Below, piece after piece: positions 20,431 to 31,339 of a stretch of DNA of 64,000 bases. Each line of letters starts with the position of its first letter. Within the stretch, counting starts at the first letter, position 1. The notes under the pieces were generated by a model. That model did not search any database. It had not been told where the DNA came from and saw only the letters and a list, made by a program, of their open reading frames with translations. This DNA is from Hippasteria phrygiana. Its lineage: Eukaryota > Echinodermata > Asteroidea > Valvatida > Goniasteridae. Made by a program: the position numbers and the translations under genes. Location of the stretch: the NCBI GenBank assembly GCA_037893225.1, contig JAZGUH010000488.1, forward strand, positions 1,116,001 to 1,180,000, written 5' to 3'.

Positions 20431-20745
20431 ACGTGAATATTTGCGACCAGAGAGCGGGAAGTGAAATTTTTGACGCGAATATTGACGTTAATATTTGCGA
20501 CCGGAGAGATGAACGTGAAATTTTTGACGTGAATATTCACGATTTCCGATGTTTTGTCGTGAATATTGACGCGAATATTCACGATTTCCGATGTTTTGCC
20601 GTGCATATTGACGCGAATATTGACGCGAATATTCACGATTTACGATGTATTGACGTGAATATTCACGTGAATATTTTCGATTTGGGGCAAGTCGTGAAAT
20701 TTTGTCGTGAATATTGACGTGAATATTCACGATTTTCGATGTCCC
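20431..20745. repeat. Palindrome-rich minisatellite (GTGAATATTCAC / GACGCGAATATT words)
   Basis: Irregular tandem array of two kinds of word: the palindrome GTGAATATTCAC with its GTGAATATTGAC variant, and a separator CGATTTCCGATGTTTTG. The array ends in CGATGTCCCTTTAGGG, resembling the GATGTCCCTTCA border of the fold-back elements at 60.8 and 62.4 kb. Repetitive peptides (NIRVNIHD) on both strands are artefacts. Confidence 0.85.
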
Positions 20746-21600
20746 TTTAGGGCCACCATACTCAATAGCCTATGGTGCAATGCAGCTCGCAAGCCTCTGA
20801 AGAATAGACGAAAAGATGCCCAGCTTTCCAAAGGGAGGAAAAACCCAGATTAATATGCTATGCTTTCATAATTCCGGGGTTTTCCTCCCATTTAGATCAT
20901 AAATAGAAACTTAGAATATATTTAGTTTATATATAATTTTCTGGGAAAACTAACGGATTAGACAGGGACCGAAAACCAATTCACATGTAGGCCGAGACGG
21001 GATTTGAACCCAGTTCATAGTTGTGGATGGTCAGGTAAATGTATATTACTACAAACAAATCCCGTAAAATCACGGCTATCGCCGTATTTTAGTTTGAACA
21101 GGTTTTGAACGTAAAATCCCATGTTCTCCGACACGAATCTCATTACGCAGCAACTGACCAATTAGAACTGAGGAAATTTGTGTTCACGCAAGTCATGTTA
21201 TACTGCAGTGTTTCGTCCAAAAACACGATTACTTGACTAAAATATTTAATTATTTAAGCAATTCCACATAAGAATTTGGAGTTTTGGAGGTGAAGAATCG
21301 CATTACATCTAATTCTTTCGTATTCAAATATTGAAATTTTTCATCGGAAACCGTGACTTCATAATGGCAGGATAAGGCTCAATATAAAGCCACAGCGCGA
21401 CATTATGTAGCGTGTAGCGTTTAGTAAATTACTGTAGCATTTGTACAATCTGGAGTAATGTACATGTACAATAAATCACGTCCATTAAGTCTGGTTCCAA
21501 TTTCTGTAAATTCGTGATTACTTACACCAAGTTTCCAGTAACTGAGTGAAATTTTTTATACCCTGTATTTTTACAGGAATAGCAGGGTTGTTTTAAGGGG
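20746..21600. other. No gene; one tRNA-like promoter box
   Basis: Unassigned sequence. GGGATTTGAACCC at 20999-21011 reads on the minus strand as an RNA polymerase III B box (GGGTTCAAATCCC), probably a SINE or tRNA-pseudogene fragment. No full cloverleaf is evident. Confidence 0.5.
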
Positions 21601-21699
21601 ACAACAACGTAAAATACCAGTGTTCATGAGTCGCAGCTTGCACCGTTTTTTTACGGGATTGCGCTGGCGTCCAAACTGCCAGGAAATTCCCGGAAAAAA

Positions 21700-23600
21700 C
21701 AACGGTGTTTTTTTGTGTACATTGCATAAGTACTCACTCCAATACCGAGTAGCACTACTACTGCAGCCTCACAAAACCTTAACTCACCGACTTTCTGCAA
21801 ATTTCAGGGGGGAGGGGAGGGGGGAATTGGTATTGTATATATACTTAATTTAGTGGAACACATGAAATGAAATGGTTTATCATTAGCCACGGTTTTTATT
21901 GTTTAATTTTTGGGAGTGCTTGTTTTCTGGTAATTTTCTTTCTGGAAACATTATTGTGATTTTTGTAGTTAAAATACTTTTACATTTGGCGTCCATATAT
22001 AAGACAAGATCTATGTACCCACCAGGTTTCATTATTATTGAACCTTGTTTTGTGTTACAAAAAAAACACATAATTTTGATGACGCCACAAATGACCCAAC
22101 TCGGTGCACATCTATACCAAAGCAATCATAAAAATTATTTGAAAATGTTATGATTATGTCATTGTAATATGCACACCTTTGAATGGAGATGAATGTGTGT
22201 GTAACATTGTAAAAACCAACGGCTAACACTTTTTTAACACTTCAACGCGTTAATATTAATACTTTACACGTAAAGGTATAGGAGGCGTTGCACGCGATTA
22301 CCACTAAAACACGTTTAAATTGACGTTGGTTTTGATGATTATCAACGCTTGAAGTGTTAATTTAGGTAGATATTAACACTTTAGAATGTTAATAATCATT
22401 TAAACATGTTTTAGTATTAATCGCGTATAACGCCTCCTATACTTTTACGTGTAAAGTATTAATATTAACGCGTTGAAGTGTTAAAAAAGTGTTAGCCGTT
22501 GGTTTTTACAGTGAAGTGTCTCTCTGATTGAAGGAAGTTGAGGTTGAAAAGAAGCGATTAGAAAGATCATGTATAGGCTAATTGTAATATGCCTTCCAGG
22601 ATAGAACATTCTGAAGAACTAAACAAATCGATTGGAATGGAGTGTCTTTCTGTTTACAGAACATGCGGCTTTTCCGCATTTTTGCAAAATATGATCATGA
22701 TCAACACGCAAAAAGTCGTCAACACGCAAAGCATGGCATGGGTTGAATGTATGTTGAGTTTGTATATGCCGGCAATCGTGGACCTAGGACAAAAGAATTC
22801 GGGCGTAGACAAAGGGTTCCACGTTTGACCTAACGTCCACGATTGAAAATCGTGTACAAAACCAATGGGAGGCTTTCCAAAACAAAAGAGGAACAATGGG
22901 AGGTCCACGATTGCACCCGTTTACATGACTGTGTGCGTGTGTGCGTGTAAAGTGTACATGTAGGAGTGGCATCAATGAGAACATGTAGAAGGTTTAAGGA
23001 AATTAAGTCAAACTTCAGAAATCGACCCAAAAGCACATGACGACATGTTATATGTACATATACGGTGACTGTATATATTTCTCGTGCTTGCATAGTGCAG
23101 AGGAGGACGTGCCATCGTGTACAGAGTCAATGGGTACTGGGTAAACCTTTAAAAATCGATTTAAAAAATGATAACCTCATCATGACGTGACCTCAGACTT
23201 ACATGTAACTGAGTACTATATGTACGCATGCAAATGAGGCATCCTCACCGTAGTTGCAGTTTTTGAGACATTGGACTATAAAAATGCACATTAAGTCCAT
23301 GTCGCGTTAAAGTCAATCACATCATCGTAACGTCATTATAGACCACATTCCATTATAGACCATATTCTGACAAGAATATGAAAGATTCTAGTTGAAAACA
23401 AAATTAGACGATAAAGTCGTCATAACGCCACCTCAAGTTCCCTCTATAACACGTCCCTGTCTTCACATTTAATTTGATATTGGACCTGAAAAATACCCCC
23501 TTAAGTTAATGTAACGTAAAACTTGATGACGTCATCATGACGTTATGGGGACGTTTTTGTTAGGTATCTACGCAATGAGGTCTTTTAAAAGTTTCAAAAG
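21700..23600 (+). repeat. Diverged copies of the ~2.5-kb module family
   Basis: 21770-22200 and 22514-23100 match parts of the modules at 32460-33150 and 37580-38270 (CCGACTTTCTGCAAATTT, the TTTGGCGTC/GTACCCACCA stretch, GATTGAAGGAAGTTGAGG). 22514-23600 also matches 48060-48900. A fold-back MITE (22205-22513) interrupts this copy. No protein-coding content is recognisable. Confidence 0.75.
22205..22513. mobile_element. Fold-back MITE, ~100-bp inverted arms
   Basis: The ends CATTGTAAAAACCAACGG and CCGTTGGTTTTTACAGTG (reverse complements but for one base) begin inverted arms that extend past AACGCGTTAATATTAA and CTCCTATAC. A ~100-bp centre has minor additional pairing. The related modules at 31790 and 48055 lack this block, supporting insertion. 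The target duplication is unclear. There is no ORF. Confidence 0.85.
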
Positions 23601-24087
23601 TCCGGGGCAAAACAACTGTAAAGAAAGTCTTGTACGCAAAGGGTTTGGGATAGAAAAATAAGAAGAATCAGGAGAAGAAGAAAATAAGAACAAGACAGCT
23701 TTTTCCGCTAATATGCGGAAAAGCACAAAAAACTTCATGACAAAACAAAAGCTGGTTTGGCAATTGTTTCAAAACAGATAAAAACTGAACGAAAACAAAA
23801 GCTGTTCCTTTAATTGCGCCAAAACAGCTAAGTAAGGTATTTATCAATCATTTTGACTCAAACTAGTATTAAAAACGCTTAGACAGATTACAAGAAGCGA
23901 TCATAAGTACCCAAATGATCGTCACAAGTCTGGAATAAATGATTTTTCGAGTTAAGTAAAAGTGGCGTGACAAATGCGAAACTTCTCATCTGGTGGCCCT
24001 TTGGGAAACGATTTTCTTATCTTTAATGGCAGTCCAGCTATGCATACATTAGTATGCAAACAGTTAAGACCGTGGCTAGCAACCAAG
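23600..24087. other. No gene seen; TTTTCCGC/GCGGAAAA hairpin
   Basis: Contains the inverted phrase TTTTTCCGCTAATATGCGGAAAA at 23700-23722, of a type repeated elsewhere in the window (42.6 and 57.9 kb). Otherwise unassigned. Confidence 0.5.
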
Positions 24088-25437
24088 GTTCAGTAGATAA
24101 TGAAGCATCCACAACACAGAATAACAAAGAGCGGGACTTCCCGATGGAAATTTTCCAGTTCATAATAAATGGTTGATGCTACTGATAGCTGAAGTCTAGT
24201 TACTAGAAACGTGTACGCCTCTCAAAACCTGTATGTACTCACCGGCACTTCGCAGTTGGAAAAAAATTGCAGTGTATACTATATTCATAGTTGGAACACA
24301 TGGAATAATTGTTTATTATTAGCAACGTTTTGATTGTTAAATTTCAGGGAGCGGTTGTTTTATGGTTATTTTCTTTCTTTCAGGTGGAGATAATGTGGAG
24401 CGTTATTGGGATTTTTGTAGCTGTAAAACTTTTACAATTGGCGTCTATATATGGGACATGTTCTATGTACCCACCAAGTTTGATTTCTATTGAACCTTGT
24501 TTTTTGTTTAAAAAAACCCGTAATTTTGATGACGCCATCCAAATGACCCAACTTGGTGCACATACAAATTATGTGACATACGAAACCAATTACAAAAATT
24601 ATTTTTAAAATACCTTGTTTCGTTCGGTAGATATCTGGAAAAGAGTGCTAAAAATGCAAATATTCCAATATTCATAAAAGATCACGCAATGACGTCATCA
24701 TGTGGTCTACCCATTTGTTACATCTTGTCGCGAAATGTTGATTTACGCGTGAGATCGCCGTCGAGTTGTTTCACTGGTCCCATGCATATGATGTTTGAAG
24801 TGTTGGCTGGTACCCGCGGCCACCTGCACGCGAGTATAAAAGCGCGTCTAATATGCTTTCCGTCTCTTCTGCTCGCGGCCGGCGAGACACAGTTGTCACC
24901 TGCACGGAAAACATCTACGTTGCCACCTGTGGGTGTAACAGCCACTGATCTCTATGTAAACTGGATAGCGCATCGGCTGTTTGAGTTGACGCCACCGTCC
25001 GCCATTTTATCACTCCCAATACAACAGGTTTTCCAACCTGGGGTCTCCTTTCATCCTCGTTCTCCTTTATACATAGTGATCAGTTGTAAATTGGGAGTGG
25101 TAATAATTATGGCGAGTGCTGGCTTCAGTTTCTTGTACAGCGCGCAATGGCCAATGAGCTACCCAGTTTATATAGTGATCAGTGGTAACAACACAGTGGA
25201 GGCCCGCTTCCGCTGCATTGTGGAATGACAACGTGTACAATTGCTTTCTTTATTGACAACTTTTAGCCCACCGTTTGGGTCAGTTGTTTTGGCATTATAG
25301 TCGGAGGTAGTCAGGATATTGGGCAGTGGACGCCTGTATACTTCAGTGGGACACCTACGTGCATTAAGTAGAGGAGACTACAGAAGCTGATTTGAGGGTC
25401 AGGAGGAAAATACAGTATCACTTTTTTGGGAGACACC
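24088..25437 (+). repeat. Module copy (type I promoter-like segment)
   Basis: Matches 32187-34155 and 37302-38990 in order, starting with CCAAGGTTCAG. It includes the GCAATGACGTCATCATGTGG segment, the GC-rich TATA segment, and the stretch CTTCAGTGGGACACCTACGTG. A 179-codon open frame at 24689-25228 is not preserved in the sister copies at full length and has no known domain, so it is not called as a gene. Confidence 0.8.
24690..24841 (+). promoter_or_regulatory. Promoter-like segment, type I copy 1 (CRE + TATA)
   Basis: A consensus CRE TGACGTCA at 24690-24697 lies ~140 bp upstream of GAGTATAAAAGCGCG (TATA box 24835-24841) inside a locally GC-rich stretch of the otherwise AT-rich module. The arrangement is conserved in sister copies at 33.4 and 38.5 kb. 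Transcription is inferred, not shown. Confidence 0.5.
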
Positions 25438-25439
25438 TA

Positions 25440-25594
25440 CACTGTTAAAACGCTGTTTAAGATGTTGTTTAAATAAGTTAAACAACCAGGTTGTTCATGT
25501 GCCCTGCTTAAACAACTTTATTGGTTGTTTAAACAGGGCACATGAACAACCTGGTTGTTTAAAAAGTTTAAACAACGTTTTAACATTAACAGTG
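25440..25594. mobile_element. 155-bp palindromic MITE with TA target duplication
   Basis: Terminal repeats CACTGTTAAAACG and CGTTTTAACATTAACAGTG enclose a near-perfect hairpin (AACAACCAGGTTGTTCATGTG with its complement). It is flanked by TA at 25438-25439 and 25595-25596. The sister modules at about 34155 (CACCTAGGAAGAC) and 38987 (CACCTGGGAAGAC) are the uninterrupted site, which proves insertion. TA duplication points to a Tc1/mariner-type transposase acting in trans. Confidence 0.92.
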
Positions 25595-25950
25595 TAGGAA
25601 GACAAAGTTATCACCTGCAGCGGGAACACCTAAGTTCTGAACACAACATTAAACGCAAATCTGTAACAATTTATAAACATTTCGACACGTTTATGAATAA
25701 ACACAAAAACACATGTTTATATTTAAATACTGCGCTTATTTCTATAAACACTATGGGCTGTAACTACGAAAGCTGTTTATCTTTATACTAGTGTAGTATA
25801 TAGACGTGGATAAATTCAAGTTACACGCGTCTTCCTAAACACCTGGTTTAAACAACTCTTACGAAATGTCTTAAATAGTTGCTTAGTTATCCTTGTGTAA
25901 CTAAGACAGTCTAAACTTATTGACCGGGGCCCCTATTGTTAAATACATTG

Positions 25951-26148
25951 CAGTGGCGGATCTACGGGGGGGGGGGGGGGGTTTGGGGGTTTAAACCCCC
26001 CCCCCCCCCCCCCTTGGGCTGAGAAAAAAAAAATAACCAGTGTCGGGTGTCGAATATCGGCACGCTGGGGTGTGTAGGCCAATCACCTCAGGAACCCCCC
26101 CCCCCCCCCCCCCCCCCACTTGGGTAGTAAAACCTAGATCCGCCCCTG
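25951..26148 (+). mobile_element. hAT-like MITE (CAGTGGCGGATC ends), nested in Harbinger
   Basis: The ends are CAGTGGCGGATCTACG and CCTAGATCCGCCCCTG, followed internally by long G and C runs. The core GCACGCTGGGGTGTGTAGGCC is shared in inverted orientation with 39104-39290. The short GGCGGATC-type ends are typical of hAT-derived MITEs. No clear 8-bp duplication remains. Confidence 0.75.
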
Positions 26149-26192
26149 CTATTGTAATGTAGACTATGTCTTTACTTAGATACTCTACAGCC

Positions 26193-26516
26193 ATGGCTGA
26201 TACCAAAAGGCAACGCAGTGACAATTTCACTGCTGACGAAAGGATGACTCTCGTTGAGACCATGAGGAACTTTATTTCCATTATTGGTGACAAACGACGT
26301 GACACTAAAGCCAACCAGAAAAAGGCTGATGCCTGGAAAGCTATCACTTCAGAAATGTCCATCTCGTTTCCTGACCGTACAAGCCGATCTGCTGAGGACT
26401 ACAAAGAATTATGGCGGAGAATGAAAAACAAAGCGAAAGGTCTAACCAGAGACAAGAAATTTGACATAAACCAAACCGGTGGTTTGAGCATTACTTCTTC
26501 GTGTTGGGTGTTCTAA
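26193..26516 (+). pseudogene. Harbinger Myb/SANT-like DNA-binding protein, 3' truncated
   Basis: The start chosen is ATG 26193 (gccATGG, strong context); an in-frame ATG at 26166 precedes it. A Myb_DNA-bind_5-like (Zeste/MADF-type) helical domain spans about residues 10-90: FTADERMTLVETM, then KKADAWKAITSEM and DYKELWRRMKNKAK. In PIF/Harbinger elements this protein recruits the transposase to the ends and nucleus. After about 26475 the frame crosses the deletion junction and adds a dozen unrelated residues. The C-terminal part of the normal protein is missing. Confidence 0.8.
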
Positions 26517-26801
26517 ATCCAATCTCAGAAGTCCAAGTAAATCGTTGAACGTATCTTTGCTAACTCTGAAACGTCTGATGAAATGTTCCTCGTCATACTC
26601 TTCTAAGGGATTCACCTTGTCCCTAAAAACTCTTGGTGCACGTTGGTGTTGGCGACCGTGACGATTTTCTTGTTCGTTGGCCTCCTCTTGTGCAATTAAG
26701 AAGATTTGAAGCGCATCCATCCTGTCCACCTTTCTACCTTTCTGTGTACATATCTGGCTTCTAAATGGCTCAGAATACGCACTAAACAACCCCCGTACCA
26801 T
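26442..26801 (-). pseudogene. HARBI1-type transposase N-terminal fragment
   Basis: Starts at 26801. The segment APRVFRDKVNPLEEYDEEHF followed by RFRVSKDTFNDLLGLLRLDL is the conserved N-terminal helical region of Harbinger transposases. After PTRRSNAQ the normal sequence stops near 26485, at the internal deletion, and the frame ends at 26442 within inverted Myb-gene sequence. The DDE nuclease domain is absent. It overlaps the end of the Myb-like ORF on the opposite strand. Confidence 0.82.
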
Positions 26802-27318
26802 GTTTAAGAATTACTATTGTTTGTTATAAACACATGTTTAAATCCAATGGTCATTTAAACGCGGATAACTAAAAGCAAGCTTTGTAGTACTTGTTTAAAG
26901 TTAGACACGAGGTTTAAACAATGACTACTAATTTATACGCATCTAATGGCTTAAACAGCTTTCGTAGTTACGGCCCTATGTGTTTTTACGTAAACGTATC
27001 AACATGTTTATTGATACTGTTTAGTTTCTGAATACAATGTACTTTTGTTTATGTTATACACACTTTGACATGTTTAAAGCCTTTAACACTTTTTAAACGC
27101 TGCAACGCATTTAAAGTAAAATTTGTTGTTTAAGTACTAAACACTCCTTTAAATCACAAGAACGTGTTTTTTAACTTTCCTTTTTTTAAATCTAGTATGG
27201 GCCTATGTAGTCATGTTGCACCATTTTTGACTGAAAACTAAACTAAGCTAGACCTGTACGCTCAGAACATCATTTTCATCAATTCACTATTAAATCTGGC
27301 TCGTCAAAAAGCATTGTG

Positions 27319-28100
27319 ATTGACGAAATTTCGGCCATCCGGGATTCGACTTAACAACAAGACCTCAGTAGATTAAAGTCGCCAAACAGAGGATTTCAGT
27401 ATTCTTAATACTTTATTATACACAGACAGCAGCACAGAAGATAAATACACAAACTTCTAGTACAGGGAGCGATGGCGACCACACGCCTCTGGATTACAGA
27501 ACACCATCATGGGTTTTATACAGCAAATATCGTGGTTGGGTTTTATAATCAAATTCCATTCGAAATACAGTGAATTCAGATTAGAAAGTACTCATTAAAA
27601 GATAAAATAACCAGGTGCATGTCAAGGGCTTTAGTCAATGGTGGCAATGTCGCGTTTAAACGTCGTGTTTAAAATATACACGTCTCGTTATTTTACGTAT
27701 TTGTTTAAATGTTTAAAATGCAAACACGGTGTGTTAACTTAAATAAAGCTGTATGACTGAAACTAAAGGTTAAACGGAACATTAATTTCTAAGAGTAATC
27801 GAACTGTAACATCTGCCCCTCATACGACAAATATTTTAAAAGGGCTTATCAAGTTGTTTTTTCAATAAAACATGAATACTATTTTTTTTTATTGAAACTC
27901 AGTTAAACGTGTTTAAACATACGCTTATCATCACATTGTGTTTACTATATAAACACCCAAGTGTTTCAATGTTCAATAGTGTTTAGATTATATACGCGTC
28001 ATAGGTGGTCACCCGTCGGTATGTAGGGCCAACCTATCAAGGGATATTGCGCCATAAATTTGAACTCCATCCACACCCAGATGCATGAAATTTTGATTTC
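27319..28100. other. No gene seen
   Basis: AT-rich sequence with scattered GTTTAAAC words around 27640-27720 and 27890-27990, perhaps the edge of the TTTAAAC-rich repeat. Confidence 0.5.
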
Positions 28101-28139
28101 AGTGAACTAAGCATTGATAGTTTTGAGAAGATTTTATTC

Positions 28140-28300
28140 TTCAAATTTTCAAAATGAACAAAGAAAACTGACAGGAGCGGGATTCGAACCTGCGACCTCC
28201 GGAAACCGTACGGGCGCTCTACCAACTGTATGTTGGCGGTCTCCCAAGTTTGCAGTTTTATTTGTTAGGGGCGCTAGTCAGAAGTCATAAACCCAGGGAT
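28140..28300 (-). repeat. tRNA-derived SINE fragment 1
   Basis: On the minus strand CAGTTGGTAGAGCGCC (A-box region, 28214-28229) precedes GGTCGCAGGTTCGAATCCCG (B box, 28178-28197) at tRNA spacing. It is followed by TCAGTTTTCTTTGTTCATTTTG. The anticodon arm is degenerate, so it is not a functional tRNA. The same head and tail recur at 28430 and 63440. Confidence 0.7.
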
Positions 28301-28429
28301 CACACCCAATTTTACGATACAATCTAGAAAGCCACATTGTGGAGATCACTCAATGAGGATACGACTTTTTAACCTTTAATTCGTCCAACAAACAACAGGG
28401 TAAACTGACTGTGTAAATCTGAATACATT

Positions 28430-28500
28430 TTCAAAGTGAACAAAGAAAACTGGCAGGATCGGAATTCGAACCTGTGACCTCCGGACACTGGCGGCGGAAC
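28430..28500 (-). repeat. tRNA-derived SINE fragment 2 (truncated)
   Basis: TTTCAAAGTGAACAAAGAAA followed by GGAATTCGAACCTGTGACC mirrors fragment 1. The A-box side is replaced by a G/C homopolymer-containing sequence. Confidence 0.65.
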
Positions 28501-28928
28501 AGGGGGGAAAGGGGGGGGGGATTTCCCCCCCCCCCTCTTTTTCCACTTGGGGGCAATGGCTCCCCACTTTTGGCATTTCAATCACTTTTGGACATTTCAA
28601 GTTCGTATATTTGTATTTGCTTAAACACTACATGAGGCCATGAACATCTCACAGCTATCTCAAATGTTGGCCATATGCCGCACATAAATGTACAGAGGCC
28701 TGATGGCACAAGCCATCTGTCAACAAGCCCAGGACATGATTCCAAGATATGAAGGGTTTTTACGTAGAGGTAGGAAGTAAAAGTTTTTCAGGAAATTTCA
28801 AGTTAGTATTTTTTTGGCACATGATGGATCCCTACTTTTTCTGCTGCCTTAACCTTTGGCAAAGTCTGAGAGTGGTACTTATAATTATTTCTGAGACCGA
28901 CTTGAGGTAATTCATTAGGTGTTGTAGG
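28501..28928. other. No gene seen
   Basis: Begins with a G run and a C run (28502-28536) in inverted arrangement with AAAGGGGG/CCCCCTCTTT, then unassigned sequence. Confidence 0.5.
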
Positions 28929-30187
28929 AATTTTACATAATTCCCTGGTTTGCAGAGATAGGACCGACTGTCTTTCAAGTCATTATACACACAGGTGCAA
29001 ATACACTACAAGAATCTGAAAACTGCTTATCGTTGGCAAGTACAGGATGAACAGAATCTACAAAACTGTCATCATTGCAACCTTTCAAAATCTGATCCGT
29101 TACCTCTACCTCACGAACAACTGAAACTAATGCTCAGAATTTAAACGTGCTACAAAATATAAATTGGAAATTTAATTTTTAGGTATATCATTAGGGGAAA
29201 CTACATTACTGAAACCGATTTCATTCTGTTTTTCAAAGAACATGACAGATATACCGTAACGGTCATTGAGAGCAGCCTTGTAAAAGACTTTGTGCCCTTT
29301 GTTTACATCTAAACTGCCCTATATTCAAATGTCCAGGCGGTATGCGCACGCATCGTCTTCTGCATAATTGTTGTTGAGTGACATCAAAATGTCACATAAT
29401 TCAAAGGCGATCTGACCTGCGACGTCACTCCTAAACCAAATGTTATACATAACATGACGCGTGCGCATACCGCCGGGCACATTTTAGTGTACATGTTTTG
29501 GCTAACATCGACTTAAAAACACCTGAATTACCTTAACAGTATAATATATATGCATATTAGTACGCAAACAATTATCGCGCCTTATAGCGACCAAGGTTCA
29601 GAAGATAATGAAGCATTCACAACACGAAATAACAAAGAACGGGACTTTCCGATGGAAATTCCCAGTTCATAATAATATTGCAATATCAGGCTAATGAGCT
29701 AAAGTCTAGTCGAAAAGTGTGCGACATCGCAACGTTTTGTGCAGGAGGTGTGCAGCATTTCAGTGGCCTAACGAGGACATTATGGGCATGAGTACTCACT
29801 CAATACCGAAATGCACTGGAACCTCTCAAAACCTGAAATCGCCGACTTTCTGCAAATTTGATAGGGACAAATTGGCATTGTATACTTAATTTAATGGAAC
29901 ACATGGAATGAAATTGTTTATCATGAGCCACGGTTTTGATTGTTCAATTTTGGGAAGGGGTTGTTTTTATGGTCCTTTTTTCTTTTGAGTGGAAATAATG
30001 TGAAACGTTATTGTGATTTTTGTAGCTGTAATACTTTTACATTTGGCGCATCAAGATTGCACCTTTTCTTATGTTATTAAAGAAACAATATAATTTTGAT
30101 GACGTCACAAATGACTCATTTTGTTGCATATTAGAAAAGGAATTTTGAAAATACCTTTTGTTTCGGGAGATATCTTGAAAAGAATGC

Positions 30188-30490
30188 TTGTCGCGAGATG
30201 TTGATTTATCCGTTAGTCTGGCCGTGGAGTTGTTTGGCTGGTTTCCTGCGCATGATGTTTCAGGCGTTGGCTGGTACCTGCGGCCCTCTGCGCCCGACTA
30301 TAAAAGCGCATGTCACTGGCTTTTTGCCTCTAATTCTGCTCGCGGCTGGCGTGGAGTGAGCAGCATGCTTCGGGCGTGTGCTGCTCCTTGCACTACGGCA
30401 AATGTGTGCTGGCTATGCCACCATTTAGAGCTTTACCGGCTTAATTCCCGTAGATGGACCGCACGGAGCCTGTCTAATATTACGCCATAA
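30188..30490 (+). promoter_or_regulatory. Promoter-like segment, type II copy 1
   Basis: GC-rich island in an AT-rich module with GACTATAAAAGCGC (TATA 30299-30305). The whole segment, including a 100-codon open frame, is identical at 35391-35693. The frame has no recognised domain. By its TATA context the conserved feature is more likely a core promoter plus 5' transcribed region than a protein. Confidence 0.45.
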
Positions 30491-31015
30491 ATTTAAAGTC
30501 CATGAACACCTTATGCACAGGCTTTACCCGTGGTGGGTTCTAAGGGTACAGTGTAGCGAATTATCCTCCCATATCAAGAGGCTAGGGCTAACACAAACAA
30601 CAATAACAATCTGTCAAAAAGAAAAACAAGTTATACTTGCTAAATAGTGGGCATCAAAAACAGACAAAACATTAGAAAATATTAGTTCTTAAACCCTCAA
30701 GAAACAAATGGAAGGAAAATAGAAATAAAGTGATTCCAACAATTACGTCAAATTTTAACGGGCTTCTGTGATTCAGTTCTGTGATGTTCTAATCATATGG
30801 TATCCGAAAGGTTTCTCGTAACAAGCAGAAAATCAAATGATATCCGAAAAATTCTCATAAAAAAGCACGATTTGATCCCCTATTATTGCGGACCATGCGA
30901 GGAAATTTGGCACCTAAGCGTGTCGTACTTTGTTAAACTTGAATAAACGATTATAGTTAAGGAAGATTGTGGAACGTTATGCGCGGTTACCACGGAAATC
31001 AGGACAACGCCTTGA

Positions 31016-31339
31016 AAAAGACAAAAGAAAAAGACTATAGAAAAAGACTATAGAAAAAGACTATAGAAAAAGACTATAGAAAAAGACTATAGAAAAAGAC
31101 TATAGAAAAAGACTATAGAAAAAGACTATTATAGAAAAAGACTATTGTAGAAAAAGACTATTGTAGAAAAAGACTATAGAAAAAGACTATAGAAAAAGAC
31201 TATAGAAAAAGACTATTATAGAAAAAGACTATTATAGAAAAAGACTATTATAGAAAAAGACTATTGTAGAAAAATACTATTGTAGAAAAAGACTATTGTA
31301 GAAAAAGACTATAGAAAAAGACTATAGAAAAAGACTATA
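31016..31339. repeat. AAAAAGACTATAG minisatellite, copy 1
   Basis: About 24 units of 13 bp and 16 bp (variants ACTATTATAG and ACTATTGTAG). It lies between identical flanks shared with 36218-36454, which has fewer units. Confidence 0.95.

Larger units (their letters stand above)
25755..26976 (+). mobile_element. PIF/Harbinger transposon, internally deleted
   Basis: The 25-bp terminal repeats start GGGCTGTAACTACGAAAGC and end GCTTTCGTAGTTACGGCCC, with a 3-bp TAT duplication at 25752-25754 and 26977-26979. The same host repeat at about 49020 shows one TAT in uninterrupted sequence. Inside are the 5' parts of both Harbinger genes: a Myb/SANT-like gene on plus and a HARBI1-type transposase on minus, converging on a deletion junction near 26480. 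A hAT-like element (25951-26148) sits within it. The nuclease catalytic domain is gone, so it is non-autonomous. Confidence 0.93.
25633..27318 (+). repeat. TTTAAAC-rich repeat, copy 1 (interrupted by Harbinger)
   Basis: 25633-25754 plus 26977-27318 together match 48902-49531 (CATTTCGACACGTTTATGAATAAACAC through CTATTAAATCTGGCTCGTC). It is non-coding. The intervening 25755-26976 is a transposon. Confidence 0.85.

Noticed and set aside
20409..20730. Asn-Ile-Val repeat proteins on both strands
   Set aside because: Translations of the palindromic GTGAATATTCAC array.
24689..25228. 179-codon frame in the type I module
   Set aside because: Shorter or shifted in the sister modules at 33406 and 38527 and without a domain; treated as promoter-like non-coding sequence.
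28140..28300. Functional tRNA gene
   Set aside because: A and B boxes are good, but the anticodon and acceptor arms do not fold properly, and flanks are shared with other copies, as in a SINE.
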